Of a DNA stretch of 64,000 nt, positions 1 through 12,294 are shown one piece after another. The notes beneath the pieces were generated by a model, which was not told where the DNA came from, ran no database searches, and worked only from the letters and a program-made list of their open reading frames with translations. The stretch comes from Callipepla californica brunnescens (taxonomy: Eukaryota; Chordata; Aves; Galliformes; Odontophoridae), in NCBI GenBank assembly GCA_023055505.1, contig JALIRH010000077.1:496001-560000 (forward strand), given 5' to 3'. The translations under genes were made by a program, and so were the position numbers. Within the stretch, counting starts at the first letter, position 1. Each line of letters starts with the position of its first letter.

Positions 1-3000
1 GGCTGGTAGGCTTGTAGGGGTGGAGCAGATTCCTGCTGCTGACCCTGAGGTGGGGTTACTTTAGAGGCTTCTAGCTGGGGATGGAGCTGCTGAAAAGCAG
101 GCTGTTGCTAAATCCAAGGCCATCTGAGCTGTTAGTTCTGTGGTTAAGATGGTTTTTGTGGGAAAGCTGTTGTACTGCTTGTATTTCTTATGTTATGTAT
201 TTCTTACATCTTATTTTCTTACGTTGGAGACTGGAGGTGGCCAACTCCCAGAATGCATCCTTTGCTGCAGGTAGCAGTGACAGCAGTCACTGGACAGCTG
301 TACAGAAGTGGGCAGAAATGACCGTTTTCAAGCATATCTGTTTAATGTGATTTTGATATAATATGGCACCAGGACTCTTTCCAGAATTAAGCTAGTGTTA
401 CCCCTTGGGAACAAGACATTATGGAGGATATTCAGAATCTATGGTGTGTATGGAAGGTGCTTTCTGCTGGTGGTCATTGTCCTGAGCATGAAGTTTCCCT
501 GTGGCCCAGCAGCACTTGGTCCCTATGTAAGAAGTTCCTGGTTCCTTTAAGGGACCTTTTGCAGAACAATGCTGTATTCTGGTTATGTTTGCAAATACAC
601 TGCAGGAGCTCATTTTCCTGCCAATTTAGAGCTTTTGCTGCTTTCCTCAGTCAGTTGGGAAAATCATTCCTAAACCATTAGAACTGGAAGAGGCTGTTTG
701 GCATTTATTATCCTAATGGAAAACTTCAGTAACAGATGCATGACAAGAGATGGCCTCTGAATAAAGGCAACGGTGTAAATGCCAAAGTGATGTTTTCATT
801 GTTGGTTTGGAAAGTGCTGTGAATCCCTCAGGTCTGTGCAGCAGCAGCTCAGCCCCTCACGATAATGGGAGCAGACTGCAGCAGGGAGGTCCCCTTTTCT
901 CCTGCTCCACACCTCGCCTCCCTCAAGGAACTTTTGTAGCAAAGCACAGCTTGGCAGCTGGATCAGAGTTCTCCAAAGCAGCTGTCAGAAGGAAGGAGAG
1001 CAGGCCTTGTCAAAATACAAAAAGCATGGCAAAACTCTCCAGAGTGCAAAAGCATTGAGGTTGTGTAGGAAATCCAGGGTGATGCCGGGGACTAGGAGGC
1101 TTGTTAAAATATCCTGTGCCCCAGCACCAGCTCTTCTACTTGAGCAGCTCCTTGTACTCCAGAGAACAAGTATGGATTGAGTTAATGGTGTTACCTGCAC
1201 CTCCCTGCTACGACAGACTGTTACAAAAGGGCTTTGCGAACTTCTGTATTCTCTTACCACAGATTTCCTTGGAGAGCCCCACTTGGAAGTCAGCTGCTCC
1301 AGCTGTCTTTTCCAGCTCCAGCTTGTTTAATCCTACTGTTTCCATATTAAGCAGGAGGCAGCAGAGCAGTGCTTGATCTTGTCAGTGAGGCTGGCGGCAG
1401 GCTCTTTGTGAGCACCTTGTGACTGCAGGAAACCATGTGGCAATGTGGCATCAGAGTTAGAGCGTAAATCTTGTGTCTGTGACTCTGGAATCGCTGAATG
1501 CAAGGAGAACGTGTAGCTAATGTGACTACATGTGACATGGAAACATTTTGTTCTTGGGTTTTTTCAAACCTGTTGGCAGCTGCTGTGCTTGTGCCATCCT
1601 TTCTTTACCTTCTGCTTCAGATCTGGAAAGTGAGATTGGTTGTGCAAAGGAATGGGAAACACGGAAGCATGGCAGATTTCAGTTCTCCTTCCCCTCACAC
1701 TGGTATTCACAAGGTGGGGAGAGGTTTCTGATCAGTGAAATCTGGTAAGGTTTGAGCTGCTCACAGACTCAGCTGTGCTTCTCTGTGCCAGTGATGAATT
1801 CAGCCTCTAAGTTAAAAAATAGGGTTTGAAGAAGACCCAAGGTCTGTACAGTTTCTCTGTGGGGAATGTAACCTTTGTAAATCTCTGGAAGTGAAGGGGA
1901 TATGTTTTCCCGTTCTTTCATCTGCAGTGATGTAAAAAGCTAATGAACTGGTGTACCACTGATTTAAATCAGGGCCTGATAGGTGCCTGGCAGTGGTTGG
2001 TTGGTCTGTGGTGGATCACCCATCCACTTCATCAGAGAAAACTGATACGTATGTGTTACGGGTTGGTGTTACTGTACATCTTTTGGAGCCTGAGCAGAAG
2101 AATGTGAAGAGACTGGGAGCCTGAAGGTCACTTCTGAGCTGCATCTTCTGTCTGCTTTAGGATTGACATGCAAATTCAACAGTACCAGGCAGCTTTGCAT
2201 ACTGCTCTTTGTAGTGACTCCGAAGGCTAAGGCCTTTATGGTTTTCACTCTGTCCCACTTTCAAAGTGTGCTGCAGCCCTGGTGTTATTCCCACGCCTGT
2301 CTTGGTTTGGTCCAGAGCAAGGCTTTTCTCCCAGTGTTCTATAAGGCAAGTCTCTAGAGACTAGAAAAAAACGATCTCTACTTTTTCTAAGACAGCAGGG
2401 CTGTGGCAAGTCTTTTTGATGGAGGAAGCCTGCTTTCCTGACCCCAGTCATTGGAGGTGGGGTCAGCCCTTCCTTTCTATTTTTGGTTTTACTGACACTG
2501 TACAAAATCTTGTGTGATTTACTGCTTTTGGTTTTGTGCTTCAGGAAATACTGCAGAAGGCTTTGCATGTTGCTTTTAAGCTGATTTGGTAGCGTGCCTT
2601 GTGCTAACCAGTTTTGTCCCTGCTGTAAGAAAAACAGACAGCGAAGTCTGGTTTTACTGTCACGTAGTGGTTGTGATTTGGTCTTGATATTGTGATTTGT
2701 TAAATGCTGAAGTGGTAATGCACTCTGGTGTTTTAGAGACTGAAATTATTTTAAGCTTTGGCCCAAGCTGAGTTTTCACATTACATCTGTGGCTAATACT
2801 GCTTGTTAGTGCCAGAGGTCTCATCAGGGACCCTTTTGGAGGGGATGCACTGAGCTGACCAGAGTTGATTCCAACCTACTTTCTTTGTTGCTTTCATGTT
2901 TTTGCACATTGAATTGTCTCGGTGTTACTTGCGTTTCCTTTGTGACTGAGGTCTCTGACCACACAGAGCCAACTCCAGTTTGTGGGTGAGACTCAAACTG

Positions 3001-6000
3001 TAAGGATCCGTGCCTTGGTTAGTACCTCACAACAAAAGGAAATGGCTTACCAAACTGCACGGTTTTTCTACATATATGTTTTTGGCAGTGTCAAAACTTG
3101 CTGTTTTATTGCTGTCACGCTCCGTAGGATCTGCTAGCATTTTGCAACTTAAACATGCTAAAGTTTATGGTGCCTTGCTGCAAGCCTACATCTGGTGAAC
3201 TTAGCATTTCCATAATTTCCAGATTACTTTCATAAGAGGTGGACTTTTTTCTTTTTACGTATAGTTACTTCTACGTGTGCAATGCAGTTTGAGATAAGCC
3301 CCTTGATGAGTGAAGCTGCTGAGAGAAGCCATGGGCCAGTACAAGTCACCCTGTGGTTCAGAACTCCCTGGCAGAGGCCAACAGCAAAACCACAGCCCAA
3401 GGAAACGTGCGCCTGGAGCTATGGGACAGAGAGCCTCTGGAGCTCAGTGAGGACTGGGTACAGAAAAGTACCTTCATCTTCAGCTGCTGCTGAGGCACTG
3501 TGGTGGGGCTACTGTGATTGTCAAGATCAGGAATCAAGTATGTGGAGTGCATGCCATCTGTAAGTGAAAAGGGCATTCAGCTGGAGAAGGAGGTACTTCC
3601 TTGCAGCTTTTGAGCTGTAACATTTTAAATAGTCCCATCTTCCAGCTCTGTAACTGAAGGTGAGTTGTGTTGAATTGAGTGTTCTGTTTGAAAGTCCTGT
3701 CTTGAGGACTCTCATGATTTGGTCTCTGATGACTGATGTGCTTAATTCCTCATCTTAGGTAACCACTGAAATAACAAGCTCAGGGTAGATTTCTATTTTT
3801 AAGATGGTATCAGCATTGTAAAACTTCAGTGCTAACATGATCTGCTGGTAGCTAGATTTCACTTTTACAGTTAAAACTGGGAGTCAGGCTGCAGGGAAGG
3901 TCCTTATGTTTTATGTTATTCTGGTTTTCCAGAGCCACTTACTGAGTAAAATCCCATAATTTTTGTCTTACTCTCAGCAGCAGAAAGGTTTTCTGACCTT
4001 GATCTGCTCCTTACAAAGGCAGCAGGAGTGCAAAGCGGCCCTTTGAATGTCTTTTGCTTCTCTCTTTTTTTTTTTTTATTCTCCATTATTATTGTTGTGC
4101 TTCACTTTTGGCTTGCTGTAATTTTGTTTTTGCAAAATATATTGTACAGCTAGGAAGCCACAAGGAAGAAACTTTCTGGCAGTATCTGTAGGAGTTGCAT
4201 CTCTTTACTGTGCAAATGCTGAAACTGAAATCTTGCTTTCATATCTCTTGGAGCTAAAATATTTTTGGATAAACAAAGCTTTTCACATACTGTATGAAAC
4301 ACTTGCAGGCTGCCCCTTCCTGGAATGCAGCCACCAGGAATGCTGCAGGCAAACAAGGAACCCTGGCATAGCTGAGGGCTGGGAGTGGGCTGCCTGGGGC
4401 AGTGTGTCAGATACAGATATCCATTTTGAACAGAGTACTACAACCCAAACCATTTCTTTTAATGTGAAAAAACTAATGTGTTCTGTAACCGGCTTTTTTT
4501 TGTTGTTTTAAATGGTTGACAGAAATTTTTTCTCCCCCAAATTGTCATCAACTGCTAGGCACAGTTAAGCCACACGATGCATTTCTGGATTGTGCCTGAG
4601 GAATGCTGTCTTGACAGCCTGATCAGGTTTGTTCTAGAAAAACAAACCAGGAGCTGTGGCAGCAATGCAGTTGGGAAGGGGTCTGGTGAGTACAGTTTAG
4701 CACTGGGTGCTTGGAGGCATGGGTGTGCGCTCATCAGAATCAGTCGTGCTGGCACTTGTGGTGCTTGAGAATCTGAGTGCTGCATCTTTGGAATGGTGGA
4801 GGAACCTGTTTCTGTCTAATTTTTCTTGCAGAGGAAACTCACATTTCTGGTATTTGCTGTTTCGTGGGAAGAAAGGTGTTCTCAGGCCTCTCCTTCTCAT
4901 ATTACAGAGAGTTTTCAACCTGTGGATTGTAACTCTGCTTCTGTTTGTGAGAGATCTGAGGGAGGAAAACCAACACCTTGTGACAACTTAAAAATCGGGT
5001 AGCGGTGTGAACATACCTGCTTGAATCTGTAAGTAGCCTGGAAACCAGAAATGGGGATTTCTTTCCACTCATCTGCGTGGGAGATGGGAAGCAGCAGTGA
5101 GTTGAATCCCAAGCTGCACACGGTGGCACGTAGGCTTCCCATCAACACCACGACAGACGTGTTGGACCCTCTGACAAATCATGTTGTGGACAGAGTTTAA
5201 ATGGAATCAAGGGGAGCTGAACAAATATTTGGATAAGATAGTCCCAGAGGGTTCTAAATACAGACTTGGGAAACTCCTGTGGCTGAAAATAGTCAGAGGC
5301 TCAGATGAAGACAGGGTGCATGGCTCAGCTGCTCTTATGCCTTAGTTGGGCGGGTGCAGCAGAACAGTTGTGAACTTTTGTTGCATGGGGATGGCAGGAA
5401 AGTACAAGCACTGAAGCTTGTGGTGACTGGATTCAGGGGTAATAACAGAAGAGGTGAATGCCAAACTTAGTGCCTTATGGCAGCACCAGAGGGAATCTCT
5501 GCAAAAAGTACTCCTGTCTATCACACGCATTACCATCAGCCTGGAGGAACAGTGAGAGTGATACTTGGTGATTTTTCTAAGCCAGTGATCTCAGATAGGA
5601 TGCAGCTCAGGAGGAAGAGGCCATAGATCTACTTGGATATTGGCAGCTTCCAGTTTTCCATTTTACAGCCTTTGGTGAAGTTTCCTTGGGCAGTGACATG
5701 AATCAAAAGGAAGGCCAAAGTGGGGTGGTTGCTTAAGCACTATGTATGTGGCAATATTAGCTGTTCTGTATCATCACAGTTGTCTAATCTATTCTGTAGA
5801 AGAGGTCCACATACAAAGTATTGAACAAGATTTTAAAAGCTAATGTATTCATCTTTAAGCAGTCTCCCTTATAAATTTCACGTAAGTGTTGCTAACAGCA
5901 CATTTTTGTATGCTCTGTCTTTAACTGCTGCAGTAACTTAGGGAAGGCTGCTTGGAAGCATTTTTTTGTATATTCGCTGGATAACTGGAGAATGCTACTT

Positions 6001-7108
6001 TTGTTTTTTATATTTCCAAAATACTCAGCAGCATATCAGCTGTCCTGTTAAGTGTGCCCTGGCCTCTCCGCTCGGAAAAACTGTTGGCATTCACTGGTAC
6101 TTCTGGAATTGAATGCACTGGGCGCATGCACCCTGTGTCCTTGTCGGGTGGCTGACAAAGCAGGCATTCAAGTCACCACTGGAAGATCGTGTTCCCAAAA
6201 GCGAATCTGAACTAGCATTTTTAATCCTGCTAGAGCTGAAAACCAGCACAACAGACCTGGTTTTGTGCTGCACTTGTTTCTTTTAATCTCTCCAGGTTAC
6301 ACAGTTTTAACTGAGCTCGTCACAAAACCAACCCCAAGTTCTAAATAGCAGGTGGTCTCACAAAGTCCAGTAGAAACACTGAGGCCTTCTGTTTGGAAGG
6401 GAAAATGATGCCTTGCTGCTTTGCACCAAATCTTCATTGTAAGGATGCAAAGATGGGACATGTTTGAAAACAACAGACCCTTCAACACATAGGAAATGGA
6501 AAGAGCTAAGTTTGAAGTGACGTTGTTTGTTTCTGAGTCAGTTTTATGTCACACCAAAAAGTGTTCCTGTCATGAGCTTAGTATAAATTCTGATGCATGA
6601 TGTTGCCTTTTGGTAGAGGTGAGCCATTTCTGTCTCTATCCCATTAGCCCCATGTGGGCCATACTTGGTGTGGAGTCCTCAGCTTACAACCGGTCTTCCT
6701 CCAGCTCTTAGCAGGCCGAAGCAAGTACAGACCAGTAGAAATGATCCAGATGAGACGTCAGTCACAAGTTTGGTGGGTAGAAATAAGCAGTATTGTTCAA
6801 AGTCGTTGTCACTACTGGCAGAAGATGGGAAACTCCAATCTTATTACCACCTGTTCCAAGAGCAGCAGCTTCCTTGTTGCTAAAAGCTTTGCCTGGGGAG
6901 CGCACGTCACATGTCACACAAAAGGTCATGGAATGAAACAAAGGCATGTAATTTCCCGGTTGTTTTTTGGGAAAAGGCATATTATCTTTTTTTGTAGGTT
7001 TCCCAGTTCCAAGTTGAGGGAACCCGTGATGGGTTTGCCAGTATTCAAGGTGTGTGCATTTTGGAAGCTTCTTTAGCAGCAGGCAGTGCATCATTCAGAA
7101 AGCTGTTA
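1..7108. other. Non-coding stretch, probably intronic or intergenic
   Basis: No open frame exceeds about 140 codons and none resembles a protein family. It contains a T13 run (4,065-4,077) and the doubtful old repeat at 5,165-5,345. Nothing else was recognised. Confidence 0.7.
5165..5345. repeat. Possible ancient CR1-like repeat remnant
   Basis: A GGACCCTCTGACAAATCATG segment is followed by GAGCTGAACAAATATTTGGA and GAGGCTCAGATGAAGACAGG. This resembles the divergent 3' regions of some bird CR1 subfamilies. There is no octamer tail and no readable RT, so this is a guess from pattern only. Confidence 0.25.
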
Positions 7109-7336
7109 TCACAGAGTCACAGAATGATTTGTGTTGGAAGGGACATTTAAAATGATCTAGTTCCAACCCTCCTGCTGTAGGCAGGAACACCTCCCTCTAG
7201 ACCAGGTTGCTCACAGCCCCATCCAACCTGGCCTTGAGTGCTTCCTGGGAGGGGCATCCACAGCCTCGCTGTCAGCCTGTGCCAGTGTCTCACCACCCTC
7301 ACGTTAAAAATTTCTTCCTAATGCCTGGTCTAAATC
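7109..7336 (-). mobile_element. CR1 fragment, 3' end part, split by a later insertion
   Basis: The plus strand starts with TCACAGAGTCACAGAATG, the reverse complement of a CR1 octamer tail. It continues with the usual 3' region (TTGGAAGGGACATTTAAAATG and so on) up to about 7,336. The homologous sequence resumes at 7,683 after a plus-strand CR1. The two parts together make one minus-oriented element. Confidence 0.88.
7329..7336 (+). repeat. Left copy of 8-bp target duplication around nested CR1
   Basis: TCTAAATC here matches 7,683-7,690 exactly, on the two sides of the plus-oriented CR1. It reads as a target-site duplication, although the right copy partly overlaps the octamer tail, so some of the match could come from the tail. 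Confidence 0.65.
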
Positions 7337-7682
7337 AGTTCCTTATAGCACTCTACCACTTCCTGAAGGGGGACTGTGGTGAGGAGGGGGTCAGCCTCTT
7401 CTCCCAGGTAACTAATGACAGGACGAGAGGGAATGGCCACAAGTTGCGCCGGGGAAGATTTAGATTAGATTTGAGGAAAAATTTTTCTCTGAAAGAGTGG
7501 TCAGGCACTGGAATGGCCTGCCTATGGAGGTGGTTGAGGCACCGTCCCTAGCGCTGTTCAAGAAGCGTTTAGATGAGGTGCTAAGGGATTTGATTTGGTG
7601 GATAGGGATGGTGGTGGGAGGATGGTTGGACTAGATGATCTTGTAGGTCCTTTCCATCCTAATGTATCTATGAATCTATGAA
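7337..7682 (+). mobile_element. CR1 fragment, plus orientation, inserted into an older CR1
   Basis: This 346-bp 5'-truncated copy covers the last part of ORF2 (a [19 protein letters not shown] segment, then a frameshift before [13 protein letters not shown] codons). It also has the 3' UTR with TTGGACTAGATGATCTTG and a tail of two full ATCTATGA octamers plus a partial one (7,666-7,685). It interrupts the minus-oriented CR1. An 8-bp direct repeat TCTAAATC flanks it at 7,329-7,336 and 7,683-7,690. Confidence 0.9.
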
Positions 7683-7895
7683 TCTAAATCTACCTTCTTC
7701 CAGTTTAAAACCATTTCCCCTTGTCCTGTCACTCCATGCCTTTGTAAAACATTCCTTCCTAGCTTTCCCGTAGGCCCTCTTCAGGTACTGGATGGCTGCC
7801 ATAAGGTCTCCTTGGAGCCTTCTCTTCCCCAGGCTGAAAGGCCCCAGCTCTCTCTGCCTGTCAGCACGGTGTCACCCTGCTCCAGCAGGGTACCT
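7683..7895 (-). mobile_element. CR1 fragment, remainder of the split minus-oriented copy
   Basis: The sequence resumes with TCTAAATCTACCTTCTTCCA, then CCCCTTGTCCTGTC and CTCTTCCCCAGGCTGAAAGG. This is the next portion of the CR1 3' half in the same minus orientation as 7,109-7,336. It fades out near 7,895. Confidence 0.85.
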
Positions 7896-8066
7896 TGAGA
7901 TGAGCTGAGACTTTTCCAAATATTGATTCAGAAAATATGGTCTGTCTAAATAAAGAGACCTTTTGTTTCTGTAACATGTGGTAGTAATCATCTAGGTAGG
8001 TCTACTCTGAATAGAACACTGAATATGCTGAAAATGATCAGACGATCAGACTGAGTTAAGATGTTC

Positions 8067-8082
8067 TTTTTTTTTTTTTTTT
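8067..8082. repeat. T16 homopolymer
   Basis: Sixteen consecutive T. No associated element was recognised. Confidence 0.9.
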
Positions 8083-9891
8083 AATGTTGTGATAACTTGC
8101 TTTATCATACTTAATTACTGTTAGTTTTACTGTGGGAGGAATGGCAGTGCTGGAAATGGTGGAAGAGATCCAATGATTTCATGTGAACGGGATAGTTCTT
8201 TCTTGTATACCTGTGGTTTGGTCTTGTATGTTGTGACCTAAAAGTAAATCCAGGCAGTGGTCAGAGGGTGTTTGGGCGTGGTTAGGTCTCACTGGAAGCT
8301 GACTTCCCTGCCTGTGACTTTTCTGTCTGCTGTAGTTCAGTAAGGGACTTCAATATTTTGGCCTCTTAACTGGTGTTGGTGCATTTAAAAGCCATGCTTT
8401 GTCTTTCTTGCAACATAAACACAAGATGTGTTTTTTTTAGCTGGCGTTATACAGGCTGGAGCACTGGGCGTGCAGAGATGTCTGAGCCATGAGAATGAGC
8501 CCTGCTGTGTCCTTCTTCAGAAGTGCAGAACCACAGTAATAGAATTGCTTGCTGTAAGCAGCATCTTCCGTTGTGTCAGGTCTCTTCAGGGGCTCAGGTG
8601 CCAGAAGAGCTAAATACAGGTAATCCTGTGAATAAATGTTGCTACTTCACAGGACTGTGTTGCCATCCGTTGTAACACTAACAGTTTTCTTGGGGATTTG
8701 GGAAGTTAGGGCTGGGCTTTGCAGAATGTCAACTGTGGTGCTAATTTCTTCCCATGCAGAAAGGTTGAAGGGGACATAACACTTCGTTGAGCAGTGATTA
8801 AAAATCCAGTGTGTGGCAGCGGGCAATTGCTTGTAAAGCTTCCTAAAATGGAAATAGAAGCCAAAATATTTTACCTTTTGCAAACAAAGTCAGAAGAGTC
8901 AATTGGATGTAAGCCTAAAAAATAGCAGCAAGATGCCTTTCTCAAGGAGCAGTTGGCAGCCGGTTAATCCAGCTTCTGCAGACGTTCCTGATCTTGCTGT
9001 TTGTTCTGGAGAAGTGTAGGAACAGCCCACTCGCTCTCCGTTTGTAGTGCTGCTTCCTGTGTGAGCTTGTTGGGTGGGGAGAATCCCCATCTCCACAGCT
9101 TCATGTCGGCTCTTTGCAAACAGAACTGTGTACAGGACGAGGAATGTTGAATTCTGTGGCTTGGAATGGCCCTTGGTACTTAGTTACACTCACACTCTCT
9201 GAAATTGTTTTGACTGTTGGTTCACTTACAATTCTGCATGGACAGTGATGGTGACAGCGTTCACCTGGAAAGCATTTGAATGCTAATGGCAGGGATTGCA
9301 TGCTTTTCCCGGGAGTTCTGCAGGTTCTGCAAGCCACAGTCTACTTAAATGCAATAGTTACAGGTGCAGATTCAGCCCTAAGCCTGCCTGGAGCGAGAGG
9401 TGAGTGTGCATGCACGTACCTGCTACAGCAGTGTGCTCGGTCAGATGATGCGAAACGGTGCATATAAAGTAAATGAGCTCCACAGAGTGTTTGAGTGCTA
9501 TGAAAACAACAGTATTTCTTCTCCATCTTCAGAAATCAAAACCATCAGAAATGCCTCCTAACTGATGCTTCTGCACTGCTGCAGATACTAAAACCAAGTG
9601 GTTATCATGGAGCTGACTGCTGTCATCCCACATGCTGAAAATAGAAGTGGGCTTCTCTCATGCCATCACAGCTTGTTATTGGTTAGCAACTCCAGAAGTG
9701 AGCTACTTCCATGGAAAGGCTGGAGCATGCCTTTGGAGAGCCAGGTGCAGGGCTTAGCACCCGTGGCCCCACGGCACAGAGCCTGTTTCTGCTCTGGGAG
9801 GAGCAGGAGATGGGGAAGCCTGGTGTGCCAGCCTGGCAAGCTAGGTAAGGGAGGCTTTTATTTCTGAAAAGCATACAGCATGTCATGTATT

Positions 9892-9945
9892 GAATCATAG
9901 AATCACAAAGGCTGGGAAAGACCTCCAAGATCAAGGATCAGGTTC
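9892..9945 (-). mobile_element. Short CR1 3'-end fragment
   Basis: GAATCATAGAATCACAAAGG followed by GGGAAAGACCTCCAAGATCA is the reverse complement of a CR1 terminus (octamer tail and the GGACCT-type core). Only about 50 bp remain recognisable. Confidence 0.75.
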
Positions 9946-12271
9946 CTTTAAAAGCACTGCATGACTGTGTGTGTGCCATAAGCAGGCAGAATGAGCTTCT
10001 TCAAAGCCTGCCACAGCTCTGTCACCAGTGCGACTTCAGAGGTGAATGGAGTTTAGGATTGCTGTGAATCACTCCTGCTTTCCTGTATGTAGCTGGCTCT
10101 CAAATATGTGGGTTTATGCTGCCTTGTAAGGACCAGTCCTTTCTGGAGGAGCAGGCAAACTGTGCCAGGAACCTTGTCCCTGGACGCGGACAGTGTTAGA
10201 GCAGCTGATGAGTGGTTTTCAAGCTTTGTGAAGCTTGGCAGGTGAGCATGTGGGCATGGAGATTAGTGTGCTTGGGAGGGTCCCTGCTGCCAGGAGATAA
10301 GGTGCAGGGACCCACAGAAATGGGGCCAGCCATACTGGAGATGTGTGTGTGTGGTGCTCAGGTGGTGGGCTGCGTGCTGGGTCAGCAGGCACCCAATGAT
10401 GTGCCGCTGTTGTCTCTAAAGCGCTTCCACGAAACAATCCTGAAAAAGAGCCAGGAACATCATGTGAAATCCAAATATGGATTTCCAAGAAATCCTAGAT
10501 TCGAACTGGGCTGGAATCACTGCTTGCTTTCTGCTAGAGTGTGGTTTGTATTCAGTTCTGCTTCAGCAGGTGCTGCTGTAGACCTCGTATGGACATGGGA
10601 ATCTTCTGTCTCCATGTCTGTGGGGAAGTACTCTTTAAAATAGCTGCCTAAGTCAGCACAGTGCTTTACTGTATATCCCAGCTGTGGGTAGATCTTGAGA
10701 GAATCTTCACATTGCACACCCCCTAATATTTTTAATAAGAGGCTGGCCAGTAGCCCTGCTTTCTTAACACATGGTTACTTGGTTTTTACAGTGACCCTCT
10801 GGGGACATGCACAGCAGCCAGCAGCAAGTCTTCTGGGCTGTCATGGTCGCAGCGAGCTTCTAAACCAATGAGCTGAGTGCTCTGCGCAGGAAAGCAATTC
10901 CAAGGAAGCAAGTGAATTTTGCATTTTGAAGGACGTGCGTTTTGGAGTGGTATGCTTTTCAATACGTTGTTTACTGTAAACTGATACTAAATGTGACCTG
11001 GATTTGGATGCATTCTCGTTTTGGACTTCACACTGATGAGCATTCATTTTGCTTTGGATTAATCATTTTTTGTGTGTGTGCCAGTGGCAGCCTTCCGTGC
11101 TGGCAGCAGCCTGTGGTCCTCACTCGGGTAGTTGTAACAACTGACTTCATGTCCTGCAGCAGCATGGCACTGTTTCTTTTGGCACCTGTACTGTCTGGTT
11201 TCACTGAGTGAGCCTTCCATTCAAAATCATTGCTTGCTAGCAAACATAGAATGATTCAGTCTGTTTTCTGTTAGCTTACATATTGTTTGTGCCAGCCTGG
11301 CAATCTCCATTCAAGAAAACAGTCCAACTCCAGCACTGAGCTGTAAAATCTTAGAAGTCAACTGAAAGATGGGTTTGGTTGGTCCCTTTTTCCTTCCAGT
11401 CGAGGTTAACTAAGAACAAAGCTTCAGAGGATGTAGTTTGTGTATAAATACCATAAAAATACTACTTACAAGGCAATCTTTTGCCCTCGTGTTTGCTGAA
11501 ACCAGAGTGATCTATGGAGTAGACAACAAGATGGACAGGTGGAAAGCCTGATTTCTGTTCTCATTTCTGGCTTTGACATAAATAAATTCACCTGTGAAGG
11601 GAAAAATTAACTGGGTGCATTCCCTTTCTTGTTGCTCGTTGTTATGTTTTTTTTTTTTTTCTTTTTTCCCTTTCAGTAATGCTTTGAAGCTGCCCAAGCA
11701 TTTGTTGAGGGGCATCTTTTACGGTTCTTTTATTGTTGCGTTGGGTTTGATCTGTGCTGGAAGTCTCTGTGACTAATGTGAAAACTGGAAAATGAAAGCT
11801 GAGCTATTGAACTGTAGAGATGTTTGAGAAAGAATGTGGTTTCTAACACAGTTATTTGTTTTTGTGTAACCTGAGTGACTAGCTGACACTGAATTGAAGA
11901 AAGCCTTGGTACCCACAGCCCTTGGCTAGGAAAGTGCTTCCTTTTTCTCTAGAAGCACTTGAAAATCAGTGAGACTAAACTGGCTGGACCTGAGCAGCCT
12001 CTGTGAGGGACAGAGCAGAAAAGCACACCTCTCTGTTGTGGTTCCTCCTCATCCACTTGTAATTCTTCCTATGAGTGCCCCAGCAAACCTGGTTCTAGGG
12101 AAGCTGGGTTTAGCCCCTCCTGCCACAGAGGACCGCGTGCCTCTAAATCTCAACTGCTGTACAATAAAATGTTGGGTAGTGCTTCCACAGATACCATCAA
12201 AAATATGTTCAGTAATCAGAAATAACGAGAAAAATATTGTGGCTTAAAGCTGCTAAAATGGAGGATTTGTA

Positions 12272-12294
12272 TGTGTGTGTGTGTGTGTGTGTGT
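12272..12294. repeat. TG dinucleotide microsatellite
   Basis: An uninterrupted TG run of 23 bases. Confidence 0.95.

Noticed and set aside
6654..7076. 140-codon plus-strand open frame beside the CR1 at 7.1 kb
   Set aside because: No domain. It ends before the repeat and has no link to CR1 coding frames.
10212..10643. 143-codon plus-strand open frame
   Set aside because: No domain or homologue recognised; length within chance expectation for this window.
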